From the NCBI GenBank assembly GCA_900756875.1, contig CAAELW010000142.1:1-16601 (forward strand): a DNA stretch of 16,601 nt, written 5' to 3'. The first letter of the stretch is position 1. Every line of letters starts with the position of its first letter. Below, one piece after another: positions 1 to 5,771 of the stretch. Source of the DNA: Pasteurellaceae bacterium (lineage in GTDB: Bacteria > Pseudomonadota > Gammaproteobacteria > Enterobacterales > Pasteurellaceae). Position numbers and translations under genes: made by a program. The notes below the pieces were generated by a model, which made no database searches, was not told the DNA's origin, and saw only the letters and a list, made by a program, of their open reading frames with translations.

Positions 1-542
1 ACAAAGATTTAGGTACGGACGTAAACTTTCGTCGGATTTATGAGTATACAGGGGGAACTTGGAATCAGCAATCGGATGGCTGTTGGCATCAAGATGTATT
101 TGCCTATTACATGTCTATCTCTTGTAACCATTGTGAGAATCCAGCTTGTACTGCAGTTTGTCCGACTGGGGCGATGCACAAAAATGAAGATGGTTTTGTT
201 ATTGTAAATGAAGAAACTTGTATTGGATGCCGTTATTGTAATATGGCGTGTCCTTATGATGCGCCGCAATATGATGCACAAAAAGGTCATATGACAAAAT
301 GTGACGGGTGTTATTCTCGCGTGAAAGCAGGACAAAAACCAATTTGTGTTGATGCTTGTCCATTGCGTGCTCTTGATTTTGCACCAATTGATGAGTTGCG
401 AGCTAAATATGGCGAGCAAGCTTCTATTGCGCCATTACCGCCAGCAGAGATTACCTATCCAAATTTAGTGGTAAAACCAAACAAAAATTCCCGTCCAAGT
501 GGGGACACAAGCGGATTCTTAGGCAATCCAAGAGAGGTGTAA
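1..542 (+). CDS. dmsB: Anaerobic dimethyl sulfoxide reductase iron-sulfur subunit B (5' partial)
   Basis: Electron-transfer subunit of DMSO reductase. It carries four [4Fe-4S] clusters and passes electrons from the membrane anchor DmsC to the molybdopterin subunit DmsA on the periplasmic face. The reading frame is open from the left edge (first whole codon at 3), and 179 residues are visible. Compared with about 205 in E. coli DmsB, roughly 26 N-terminal residues, including the first cysteine group, lie outside the window. Visible cysteine groups are CNHCENPACTAVCP, CIGCRYCNMACP and CDGC...CVDACP, the arrangement of the DmsB/NrfC ferredoxin family. The stretches FRRIYEYTGG and GHMTKCDGCY and the C-terminus GNPREV match DmsB closely. 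dmsC starts 2 nt after the stop, so the two are one operon. A methionine at 111 is internal, because the conserved frame continues upstream of it. Confidence 0.96.
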   Translation, partial: KDLGTDVNFRRIYEYTGGTWNQQSDGCWHQDVFAYYMSISCNHCENPACTAVCPTGAMHKNEDGFVIVNEETCIGCRYCNMACPYDAPQYDAQKGHMTKCDGCYSRVKAGQKPICVDACPLRALDFAPIDELRAKYGEQASIAPLPPAEITYPNLVVKPNKNSRPSGDTSGFLGNPREV

Positions 543-543
543 G

Positions 544-1383
544 ATGAACGCTGGATTACATGAACTTCCATTAGTTTTTTTCACAGTATTAGCTCAAAGT
601 GCGGTCGGAGCTTGGCTTGTTTTTACTTTCGTGCTATTGGATGAAAAAAATGAGAAAAGCCAATCCTATATTCATAAAGCGATGTTTGTGATTTTGGCTA
701 TTTTAGGTTTAGGTTTTATCGCTTCGGTCATGCATTTGGGAACGCCAATGCGGGCGTTCAACTCTCTTAATCGTGTCGGCGAATCGATAATGAGTAACGA
801 AATAGCCTCAGGTGCAGTATTCTTTGGTTTAGCAGGATTATATTGGCTGATTGGTATTTTAGGTAAAATGCCTGCCGCCCTTGGAAATGTGTGGCGAATT
901 TTGACCGCACTTGCTGGGCTTTGCTTTATGTATATGATGAATCAGGTTTATCATATTGTCAGCGTACCGACTTGGAATACCGTCCTGACTTCTTGGTTAT
1001 TCTATCTCACCGTGGCATTAGGCGGTTTGGCTTTAGCTTATGCACTTTTAATGCCAAATAAACAACGAAGCTATCAACTTAACTTTGTGCCAGGTTTATT
1101 TGCCTTTGCAGTGTTATGTGCTGCCGTGGTTTGTATATATCAAGGCTTTCATTTACAAGATATTCATAGTGCGATCCAAAATGCAGCAGCTCTCGTGCCA
1201 GATTATGCGGTGATGACAGCCGTACGTTTATGTTTATTAGCTATTGCATCATTCCTATTCTTCCGTGCTAAAAATGCGGGTTTATTATGGGGTGGAGTTA
1301 TTTTAACTTTTGTTGCTGAAGGCATTGGTCGAGCGTTATTTTATGGATTACACATGACATATGGTATGGCGATTGGTAGCTAA
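544..1383 (+). CDS. dmsC: Anaerobic dimethyl sulfoxide reductase membrane anchor subunit C
   Basis: Integral membrane subunit that anchors DmsAB and oxidises menaquinol. The protein has 279 aa (about 287 in E. coli) and is hydrophobic throughout, with about eight predicted membrane segments beginning near residue 9. The segment HLGTPMRAFNSLNR, followed by SNEIASG, is characteristic of the DmsC/NrfD-like anchor family. His64 and Glu86 fall where E. coli DmsC has His65 and Glu87, residues tied to quinol binding. Spacing to dmsB is 1 nt after the stop codon, with a purine-rich ribosome site (AGAGAGGTG) inside the dmsB end, which suggests coupled translation. Two uptake sequences lie within the gene (597 and 904). 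No defects were seen. Confidence 0.95.
   Translation: MNAGLHELPLVFFTVLAQSAVGAWLVFTFVLLDEKNEKSQSYIHKAMFVILAILGLGFIASVMHLGTPMRAFNSLNRVGESIMSNEIASGAVFFGLAGLYWLIGILGKMPAALGNVWRILTALAGLCFMYMMNQVYHIVSVPTWNTVLTSWLFYLTVALGGLALAYALLMPNKQRSYQLNFVPGLFAFAVLCAAVVCIYQGFHLQDIHSAIQNAAALVPDYAVMTAVRLCLLAIASFLFFRAKNAGLLWGGVILTFVAEGIGRALFYGLHMTYGMAIGS
597..605 (+). repeat. DNA uptake sequence in dmsC
   Basis: Exact AAGTGCGGT core; read in the gene's frame it gives Ser-Ala-Val. Confidence 0.9.
904..912 (-). repeat. DNA uptake sequence in dmsC (second copy)
   Basis: Exact complement ACCGCACTT, in frame as Thr-Ala-Leu inside a membrane helix of DmsC. Confidence 0.9.
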
Positions 1384-1393
1384 TATTTAAATA

Positions 1394-1402
1394 AAGTGCG
1401 GT
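1394..1402 (+). repeat. DNA uptake sequence in the dmsC-dmsD gap
   Basis: Exact core followed by TAGATTTT, which resembles the AT-rich tail of the extended Haemophilus uptake motif. Intergenic and unpaired. Confidence 0.92.
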
Positions 1403-1420
1403 TAGATTTTCGGAGATTTT

Positions 1421-2032
1421 ATGCAAAACACGTTTCAACAAATTTCCCTTTACGGACGTCTGCTTGGTGCATCCTTTTATTATGAACCAAGTGATTCGCG
1501 TATTGCTGGTGTTTTAGATTTCTTTCGTCAACCAACTTGGACACAAGAGTGGGAAATTCCGTTGGAAGAAAAAGCATGCGAAAAAATTACCGCACTTATT
1601 AAACAAGGCTTAAAACAAGATCTCACGGAACAATATCAAAATCTCTTTATTGGTCCAAATGAATTGGTCGCACCTCCTTGGGGATCGGTTTATCTTGATC
1701 CTGAATGTGTAATTTTTGGAAATTCATTATTGGCATTACGTGATTTTTTAAAACGTCATCAAATTGCTTTTCAAGCACAGCAAGATGAACCAGAAGATCA
1801 TATCGGCTTAATGCTGATGTTGGCGGCATATCTTGCTGAAACTCGACCATACTTATTAGTCGAGTTTTTAAGCCAACATTTATTGATCTGGGCGCCACAC
1901 TTTCTCACTAAGTTGGCGAATGTTGAAAATCATCCGTTTTATCAAGGCTTAGCGCAACTTACCTTAATTACACTCGATGATTGGAAACAGAAATTAAGCC
2001 TTTCGGTTCCAGACGTTCGTTTTTATCGTTAA
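1421..2032 (+). CDS. dmsD: TorD/DmsD-family molybdoenzyme maturation chaperone
   Basis: Cytoplasmic chaperone expected to bind the Tat signal peptide of DmsA and hold it until the molybdenum cofactor is inserted. The protein has 203 aa, close to DmsD (204 aa in E. coli). Family marks seen are YQNLFIGPNE near residue 72, PPWGSVYLDPE near 85-95 and EPEDH at 123-127, the E(PX)DH motif of the TorD family. The ribosome site GGAG (1412-1415) sits 5 nt before the ATG. The gene lies 37 nt after dmsC, with an uptake sequence in the gap, and 4 nt before the NapF-like gene, so it is read as part of the dms operon. The symbol dmsD rests on family motifs plus operon position. A more general TorD-like role cannot be excluded. 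Confidence 0.88.
   Translation: MQNTFQQISLYGRLLGASFYYEPSDSRIAGVLDFFRQPTWTQEWEIPLEEKACEKITALIKQGLKQDLTEQYQNLFIGPNELVAPPWGSVYLDPECVIFGNSLLALRDFLKRHQIAFQAQQDEPEDHIGLMLMLAAYLAETRPYLLVEFLSQHLLIWAPHFLTKLANVENHPFYQGLAQLTLITLDDWKQKLSLSVPDVRFYR
1589..1597 (-). repeat. DNA uptake sequence in dmsD
   Basis: Exact complement of the core, coding Thr-Ala-Leu; AAAAAATT precedes it, as in the extended motif. Confidence 0.92.
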
Positions 2033-2036
2033 TACT

Positions 2037-2570
2037 ATGAGTATAAATTGTAAAGACGAAGCTTATTATCAAGCATATTTAACGCATCATCATATATCTC
2101 GGCGTGGGTTATTTAGAGGAGTGCTTGGTGCAACGGAGGTGCCGCAAGAAGAGCAAATCCGTAAAGTTCATCGACCGCCATTTTCAGCTCGAGAAGATTT
2201 GTTTTTGGCTGTTTGTAATGGCTGTGGTGATTGTGTTTCAGCCTGCCCCAATAATTTATTGCGTCTTGTGCACAACAAAGCTGAATTAGATATTGAGTAT
2301 ATGGCTTGTGATCTCTGTGGAAAATGTGCAGAGGCATGTCAAACCCATGCACTTTATCCCTATTTCCCAGCTGATACAGGGCTCCGTCCACAATTTGGCA
2401 AAGACTGTATTGCTCTTCACGACCAGCTTTGCGATGTTTGTCGAGAAAGTTGTACTCAAAAGGCTATTCGCGCCGATTTATCATTAGTTCCTGATCTATG
2501 TAATGGCTGTGGTGAATGCAAAATTTCTTGTTTTGTTTCAGCTATTTCTCTCATTTTACCTACAAATTAA
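2037..2570 (+). CDS. NapF-like ferredoxin-type protein in the dms operon
   Basis: Polyferredoxin of 177 aa related to NapF, a cytoplasmic protein that helps maturation of, or electron supply to, the periplasmic nitrate reductase NapA. Cysteine groups seen are CNGCGDCVSACP (about 61-72), CDLCGKCAEACQ (about 85-96), CDVCRESC (about 126-133) and CNGCGECKISCF near the C-terminus. The first two and the last are C-x2-C-x2-C-x3-C; the third is the odd C-x2-C-x3-C group also found in E. coli NapF. The N-terminal SRRGLFRG block is NapF-like. The gene starts 4 nt after the dmsD stop without a clear Shine-Dalgarno site, so translation is probably coupled. No nap genes are visible, so its client is more likely DmsA than NapA (inference). 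The symbol is left empty because a true napF may exist elsewhere. Confidence 0.88.
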   Translation: MSINCKDEAYYQAYLTHHHISRRGLFRGVLGATEVPQEEQIRKVHRPPFSAREDLFLAVCNGCGDCVSACPNNLLRLVHNKAELDIEYMACDLCGKCAEACQTHALYPYFPADTGLRPQFGKDCIALHDQLCDVCRESCTQKAIRADLSLVPDLCNGCGECKISCFVSAISLILPTN

Positions 2571-2641
2571 TTCAATATTAAGGTGAGATTGTCATCATTT
2601 TGCATTAGAATTTACTCATATTTATTATTCATCAATACAAA

Positions 2642-3709
2642 ATGACAAAACAAATTTTCACACAATCTCACCAACCCGAAGAGGAAGAAATTCTGCCTAA
2701 GCAGGAATTTTATAATGTTGAAACCACCATTGATAACGAACCTTTAGAAGGGGAGTTGTTGGACGAGCAATTTGAGCAAATTGTGAAGCCTAAACCGAGT
2801 AGTTGGAAAACGGCTTTAAAATTGACCGCACTTTTGTTTTTAGGAGCGACGGTTGCACAATCTGTTCAATGGATTTGGGACAGTTATCAAAACCAACAAT
2901 GGATTTACCTTGCTTTTGCCTTGGTGAGTTTTGTTGTGGTTATGTTTGGTTTATCTGAAATCATCGCAGAATGGCGACGTTTGGTGAAACTTAAAAAACG
3001 CTTGAATTTACAAGAACAAAGTCAGCGATTAATAGGTGAAAGTGCGGTTAAAAATCATCACGTTTTTTCAGAACAAGATAGTGATAAAGGAAAAGCCTTG
3101 TGTCTGTCGATTGCGGATACATTAAAGCTAGATCCGCAGCATCCCGCAATTGTCCAATGGGAAAAACAGCTGAATGAAAGTTATTCTGCTCGCGAAGTTA
3201 CCCATTTATTCAGTCAAACAGTGTTACAGTCTTTTGATAAAAAAGCAAAAAAACTGATTACGAAAATGGCAGCAGAATCTGCTGTGATTGTGGCAATTAG
3301 TCCTTTGGCCGTTATTGATATGTTTTTTATTGCGTGGCGAAATATTCGTTTAATCAATAAAATTGCAGCGATTTATGGGATTGAGCTTGGTTATTTTACC
3401 CGTCTTCGTTTGCTCAGAATGGTGTTAGTGAATCTTGCTTTTGCTGGTGCGACTGAAATCGTGCAAGATTTAGGGATGGATTGGCTTTCGCAAGATATTA
3501 CCGCGAAACTTTCAGCACGAGCGGCGCAGGGGATTGGCGTGGGATTATTGACCGCTCGATTGGGCATTAAGGCTATGGAGTTTTGTCGTCCACTGGCATT
3601 TGAAAAGTCGGAAAAACCAAAACTTTCTCATGTGCAAAAAGAATTGCTGACGGTGATGAAGGATGTGGTGTTAGGCAAGAATAAAGTGAAAGAAAAAGAA
3701 GAAGTGTAA
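2642..3709 (+). CDS. UPF0283 / YcjF-type inner-membrane protein
   Basis: Member of the YcjF (UPF0283, TIGR01620) family of inner-membrane proteins, whose molecular function is not established. The protein has 355 aa, similar to E. coli YcjF. Layout: an acidic, probably cytoplasmic N-terminus (about 1-50, rich in Glu); two membrane helices at about 58-78 and 87-108; a basic, charged helix after them (WRRLVKLKKRLN); and a C-terminal half with a hydrophobic stretch around 218-240 (ESAVIVAISPLAVIDMFFIAWRN is the conserved core). The ATG at 2642 has only a weak ribosome site. In E. coli ycjF follows ycjX, but here the upstream neighbour is the dms operon and no ycjX is in the window. Two uptake sequences lie inside the gene. 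It converges on prfB, from which a shared terminator separates it. Confidence 0.85.
   Translation: MTKQIFTQSHQPEEEEILPKQEFYNVETTIDNEPLEGELLDEQFEQIVKPKPSSWKTALKLTALLFLGATVAQSVQWIWDSYQNQQWIYLAFALVSFVVVMFGLSEIIAEWRRLVKLKKRLNLQEQSQRLIGESAVKNHHVFSEQDSDKGKALCLSIADTLKLDPQHPAIVQWEKQLNESYSAREVTHLFSQTVLQSFDKKAKKLITKMAAESAVIVAISPLAVIDMFFIAWRNIRLINKIAAIYGIELGYFTRLRLLRMVLVNLAFAGATEIVQDLGMDWLSQDITAKLSARAAQGIGVGLLTARLGIKAMEFCRPLAFEKSEKPKLSHVQKELLTVMKDVVLGKNKVKEKEEV
2825..2833 (-). repeat. DNA uptake sequence in the YcjF-type gene
   Basis: Exact complement of the core, coding Thr-Ala-Leu at the start of membrane helix 1. Confidence 0.9.
3040..3048 (+). repeat. DNA uptake sequence in the YcjF-type gene (second copy)
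   Basis: Exact core, coding Ser-Ala-Val with TAAAAAT following. Confidence 0.9.
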
Positions 3710-3714
3710 TAAAA

Positions 3715-3723
3715 AAGTGCGGT
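3715..3723 (+). repeat. DNA uptake sequence, left arm of convergent terminator
   Basis: Exact core forming the left stem of the terminator at 3711-3744. Confidence 0.95.
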
Positions 3724-3731
3724 TAAAATTG

Positions 3732-3740
3732 ACCGCACTT
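3732..3740 (-). repeat. DNA uptake sequence, right arm of convergent terminator
   Basis: Exact complement of the core, pairing with 3715-3723. Confidence 0.95.
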
Positions 3741-3758
3741 TTTTATAAAGGGGTATTT

Positions 3759-4857
3759 TTAAAGTCCCGCTTTTAAGCTTGCTTCAATAAAGCGGTCAAG
3801 ATCGCCATCCAGTACAGCTTGTGTATTGCGATTTTCAACGCCTGTGCGGAGATCCTTAATGCGCGCATCATCTAACACATAAGAACGAATTTGGCTGCCC
3901 CAACCGATATCAGATTTATTATCTTCCATCGCTTGTTTGTCCGCATTTTTCTTTTGTAACTCAAGCTCATACAATTTCGCTTTTAACTGCTTCATGGCTT
4001 GATCTTTATTTTTGTGTTGAGAACGATCGTTTTGACATTGCACGACAATCCCACTTGGCATGTGAGTAATACGAACCGCACTTTCAGTTTTATTGACGTG
4101 CTGACCACCCGCACCAGATGCACGGTAAACATCAATACGTAAATCAGCCGGATTAATTTCAATATCAATATCGTCATCAATTTCAGGATAAACGAAAGCC
4201 GCTGCAAACGATGTATGACGTCGATTATTAGAGTCGAATGGACTTTTGCGCACTAAACGATGGATACCGGTTTCTGTGCGTAACCAACCGAAAGCATATT
4301 CGCCACTAACACGAATTGTCGCTGATTTTAAACCCGCCACATCACCATCGGATACTTCCATTAATTCGGTTTTAAAGCCTTTGCTTTCAGCCCAACGAAG
4401 GTACATGCGAAGTAACATTTCCGTCCAGTCTTGCGCTTCTGTACCACCGGAACCTGCTTGTAAATCGACATAACAATCACACGCATCGTGCTCACCACTA
4501 AACATGCGTCGGAATTCTAATTTTGCTAGTTGTTGTTCAAGCTCATCTAATTCAGCAACGGCTTCATTGAAGGTCTCTTCATCTTCCGCTTCAACGGCTA
4601 ATTCAAGAAGCCCTTCAACATCCTCTAGACCTTGTTCTAAATTCTTGATGGTATCAACCACTTGTTCAAGTGAAACGCGTTCTTTCCCAAGCGTTTGGGC
4701 TTTTTCAGGTTCGTTCCACACATCGGGTTGTTCTAATTCGGCATTAACTTCTTCTAAACGCTCAACTTTTGCGTCGAAGTCAAAGATACCCCCGAAGCAC
4801 GGAAGTGCGCTCGGAAAGGTCGGCGATTTTGTTTTTGATTGGATTAATTTCAAACAT
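3759..4857 (-). CDS. prfB: Peptide chain release factor 2, with programmed +1 frameshift
   Basis: RF2 recognises UAA and UGA in the ribosomal A site and triggers peptide release. The true start is the ATG at 4855-4857 ([10 protein letters not shown]...). Frame 1 runs 25 codons to CTT and an in-frame TGA (4780-4782); skipping one T and resuming at GAC (4779-4781) gives join(4857..4783, 4781..3759), a 365-aa protein, the exact length of E. coli RF2. Visible marks are SPF (the stop-codon reading tripeptide), the catalytic GGQ in [15 protein letters not shown], and the C-terminus [10 protein letters not shown]. The residue before SGAGGQ is Ala, not the Thr246 of E. coli K-12. A start at the TTG at 4853 gives a frame without the correct N-terminus and should not be used. 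In many relatives lysS follows prfB; here a convergent YcjF-type gene does. Confidence 0.97.
4075..4083 (-). repeat. DNA uptake sequence in prfB
   Basis: Core in the coding direction of prfB, giving the Ser-Ala-Val that follows the GGQ region. Confidence 0.9.
4779..4796 (-). promoter_or_regulatory. RF2 programmed +1 ribosomal frameshift site
   Basis: On the coding (-) strand the sequence reads CGGGGGTATCTTTGAC: a Shine-Dalgarno-like GGGGG, three bases (TAT), the slippery CTT codon, then TGA followed by C. This is the conserved RF2 recoding element. When RF2 is scarce the ribosome pauses at UGA, the internal Shine-Dalgarno pairing pushes the CUU-bound tRNA forward by one base, and full-length RF2 is made; when RF2 is plentiful the ribosome stops. 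The UGA is codon 26, as in E. coli. Confidence 0.95.
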
Positions 4858-4920
4858 AATAAATAAACCTCTATAAGCGGCAGAAGTATAAGTCATTTTC
4901 AGTTTTTTGGGTAGTTTGGC

Positions 4921-4948
4921 TTGCACAAATCATCGATCCATTTATAAT
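4921..4948 (+). promoter_or_regulatory. Predicted sigma-70 promoter for dsbC
   Basis: A TTGCAC -35 element (4921-4926), a 16-bp spacer and a perfect TATAAT -10 (4943-4948) would start transcription near 4955, about 28 nt before the dsbC ATG. It lies in the divergent gap between prfB and dsbC. Confidence 0.6.
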
Positions 4949-4983
4949 TCTAATCTTTGTTGTTTAGATATTTAGGAATAAAA

Positions 4984-5670
4984 ATGAAAAAATTACTGAC
5001 CGCACTTTTAATCACTGCTTCTGCCACTGCAATGGCGAGTGATGCAGAGATTAAATCGAAATTACAAGCATTAGGTGCGAAAAATATTGAGGTGAAAGAT
5101 TCACCGGTAAAAGGCCTTAAAACAGCTGTGACAGATCAGGGTATTTTATATGTGAGCGAAAATGGTCAATATGTTTTGCAAGGCAAAATGTATGAATTAA
5201 CAAATAAAGGCCCGGTTGATGTGGCTGGTAAACTTTTAGCAGATAAAGTGAATGCGTTAAAAAACGAAATGATCATTTATCCGGCAAAAAATGAAAAATA
5301 TGTTGTGACCGTATTCATGGATATTACTTGTCATTATTGTCATATTCTTCATCAACAAGTAAAAGAATATAATGATTTAGGTATTACCGTTCGTTATCTT
5401 GCATTTCCGCGTGCTGGAATGAATGAAACTGCTCGCCAAATGGAAGCCATTTGGACAGCGAAAGATCCTGTATTTGCATTGAATGAAGCTGAAAAAGGTA
5501 ACTTACCAAAAGAATTGAAAACGCCTAATATTGTGAAAAAACACTATGATTTAGGTGTACAACTTGGTGTGAAAGGTACGCCAAGTATTGTAACTTCAAC
5601 AGGTGAAATGCTTGGGGGATATTTAAAACCTCAAGATTTATTAGCTGTGTTACAAGAATCTGCACAATAA
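4984..5670 (+). CDS. dsbC: Periplasmic thiol:disulfide isomerase DsbC
   Basis: Homodimeric periplasmic isomerase that reshuffles wrong disulfides and is kept reduced by DsbD. The protein has 228 aa from the ATG at 4984, which has AGGA 6 nt upstream. A TTG at 4957 would add nine residues ahead of an obvious signal peptide and is rejected. The signal peptide MKKLLTALLITASATAMA is probably cut before Ser19. An N-terminal dimerisation domain (to about residue 80) is followed by a thioredoxin fold with the active site CHYC (Cys116-Cys119) and the cis-proline loop GTPSI (Pro200). These are the only two cysteines, so the second, structural disulfide of E. coli DsbC is absent. recJ follows after 101 nt, an old dsbC-recJ neighbourhood also seen in E. 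coli. An uptake sequence sits inside the signal-peptide codons. Confidence 0.95.
   Translation: MKKLLTALLITASATAMASDAEIKSKLQALGAKNIEVKDSPVKGLKTAVTDQGILYVSENGQYVLQGKMYELTNKGPVDVAGKLLADKVNALKNEMIIYPAKNEKYVVTVFMDITCHYCHILHQQVKEYNDLGITVRYLAFPRAGMNETARQMEAIWTAKDPVFALNEAEKGNLPKELKTPNIVKKHYDLGVQLGVKGTPSIVTSTGEMLGGYLKPQDLLAVLQESAQ
4999..5007 (-). repeat. DNA uptake sequence in the dsbC signal peptide
   Basis: Exact complement of the core, coding Thr-Ala-Leu at residues 6-8 of DsbC. Confidence 0.9.
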
Positions 5671-5680
5671 TTGTTAGTAG

Positions 5681-5705
5681 TGAGGGCGTATTGTATACGC
5701 CCTTA
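5681..5705 (+). terminator. Hairpin after dsbC, possible weak terminator
   Basis: Stem AGGGCGTAT (5683-5691) pairs with ATACGCCCT (5695-5703) around a 3-nt loop; two outer pairs extend it. The following sequence is only moderately T-rich (TTAAATATTCAT), so termination may be partial and recJ may be read through from dsbC. Confidence 0.5.
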
Positions 5706-5771
5706 AATATTCATATCATCAAAGCACATATTGAATGTTCCTTTAGTGGGCATTTAAAATAACGAAATACC

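Larger units (their letters stand above)
3711..3744. terminator. Bidirectional terminator made of paired uptake sequences
   Basis: A perfect 13-bp inverted repeat (3711-3723 with 3732-3744) encloses an 8-nt loop. Each arm is AAGTGCGGT or its complement plus a run of four A or T, so a T-tract follows the hairpin on both strands. It lies 2 nt after the YcjF-type stop codon and 14 nt after the prfB stop codon, where it can serve both convergent genes. Confidence 0.9.

Noticed and set aside
9..419. 136-aa open frame on the - strand opposite dmsB
   Set aside because: It is a shadow of the conserved iron-sulfur protein; its translation is low-complexity and resembles no family.
2097..2130. SRRGLFRG of the NapF-like protein as a Tat export signal
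   Set aside because: No hydrophobic core or cleavage site follows; the block is the usual N-terminus of cytoplasmic NapF proteins.
4780..4782. In-frame TGA in prfB as a sign of a pseudogene or a selenocysteine codon
   Set aside because: The TGA lies in the exact conserved RF2 frameshift context and the rest of the protein is intact at 365 aa.
4802..4810. AAGTGCGCT in prfB as an uptake sequence
   Set aside because: One mismatch in the core (C for G at position 8), which falls outside the exact set listed.
4246..4866. Ser-rich open frames on the + strand opposite prfB
   Set aside because: They mirror the Glu-rich coding strand of RF2 and have no ribosome site or family match.
4957..4983. TTG start extending DsbC by nine residues
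   Set aside because: It would place MLFRYLGIK before a complete signal peptide; the ATG at 4984 has a well-placed AGGA.
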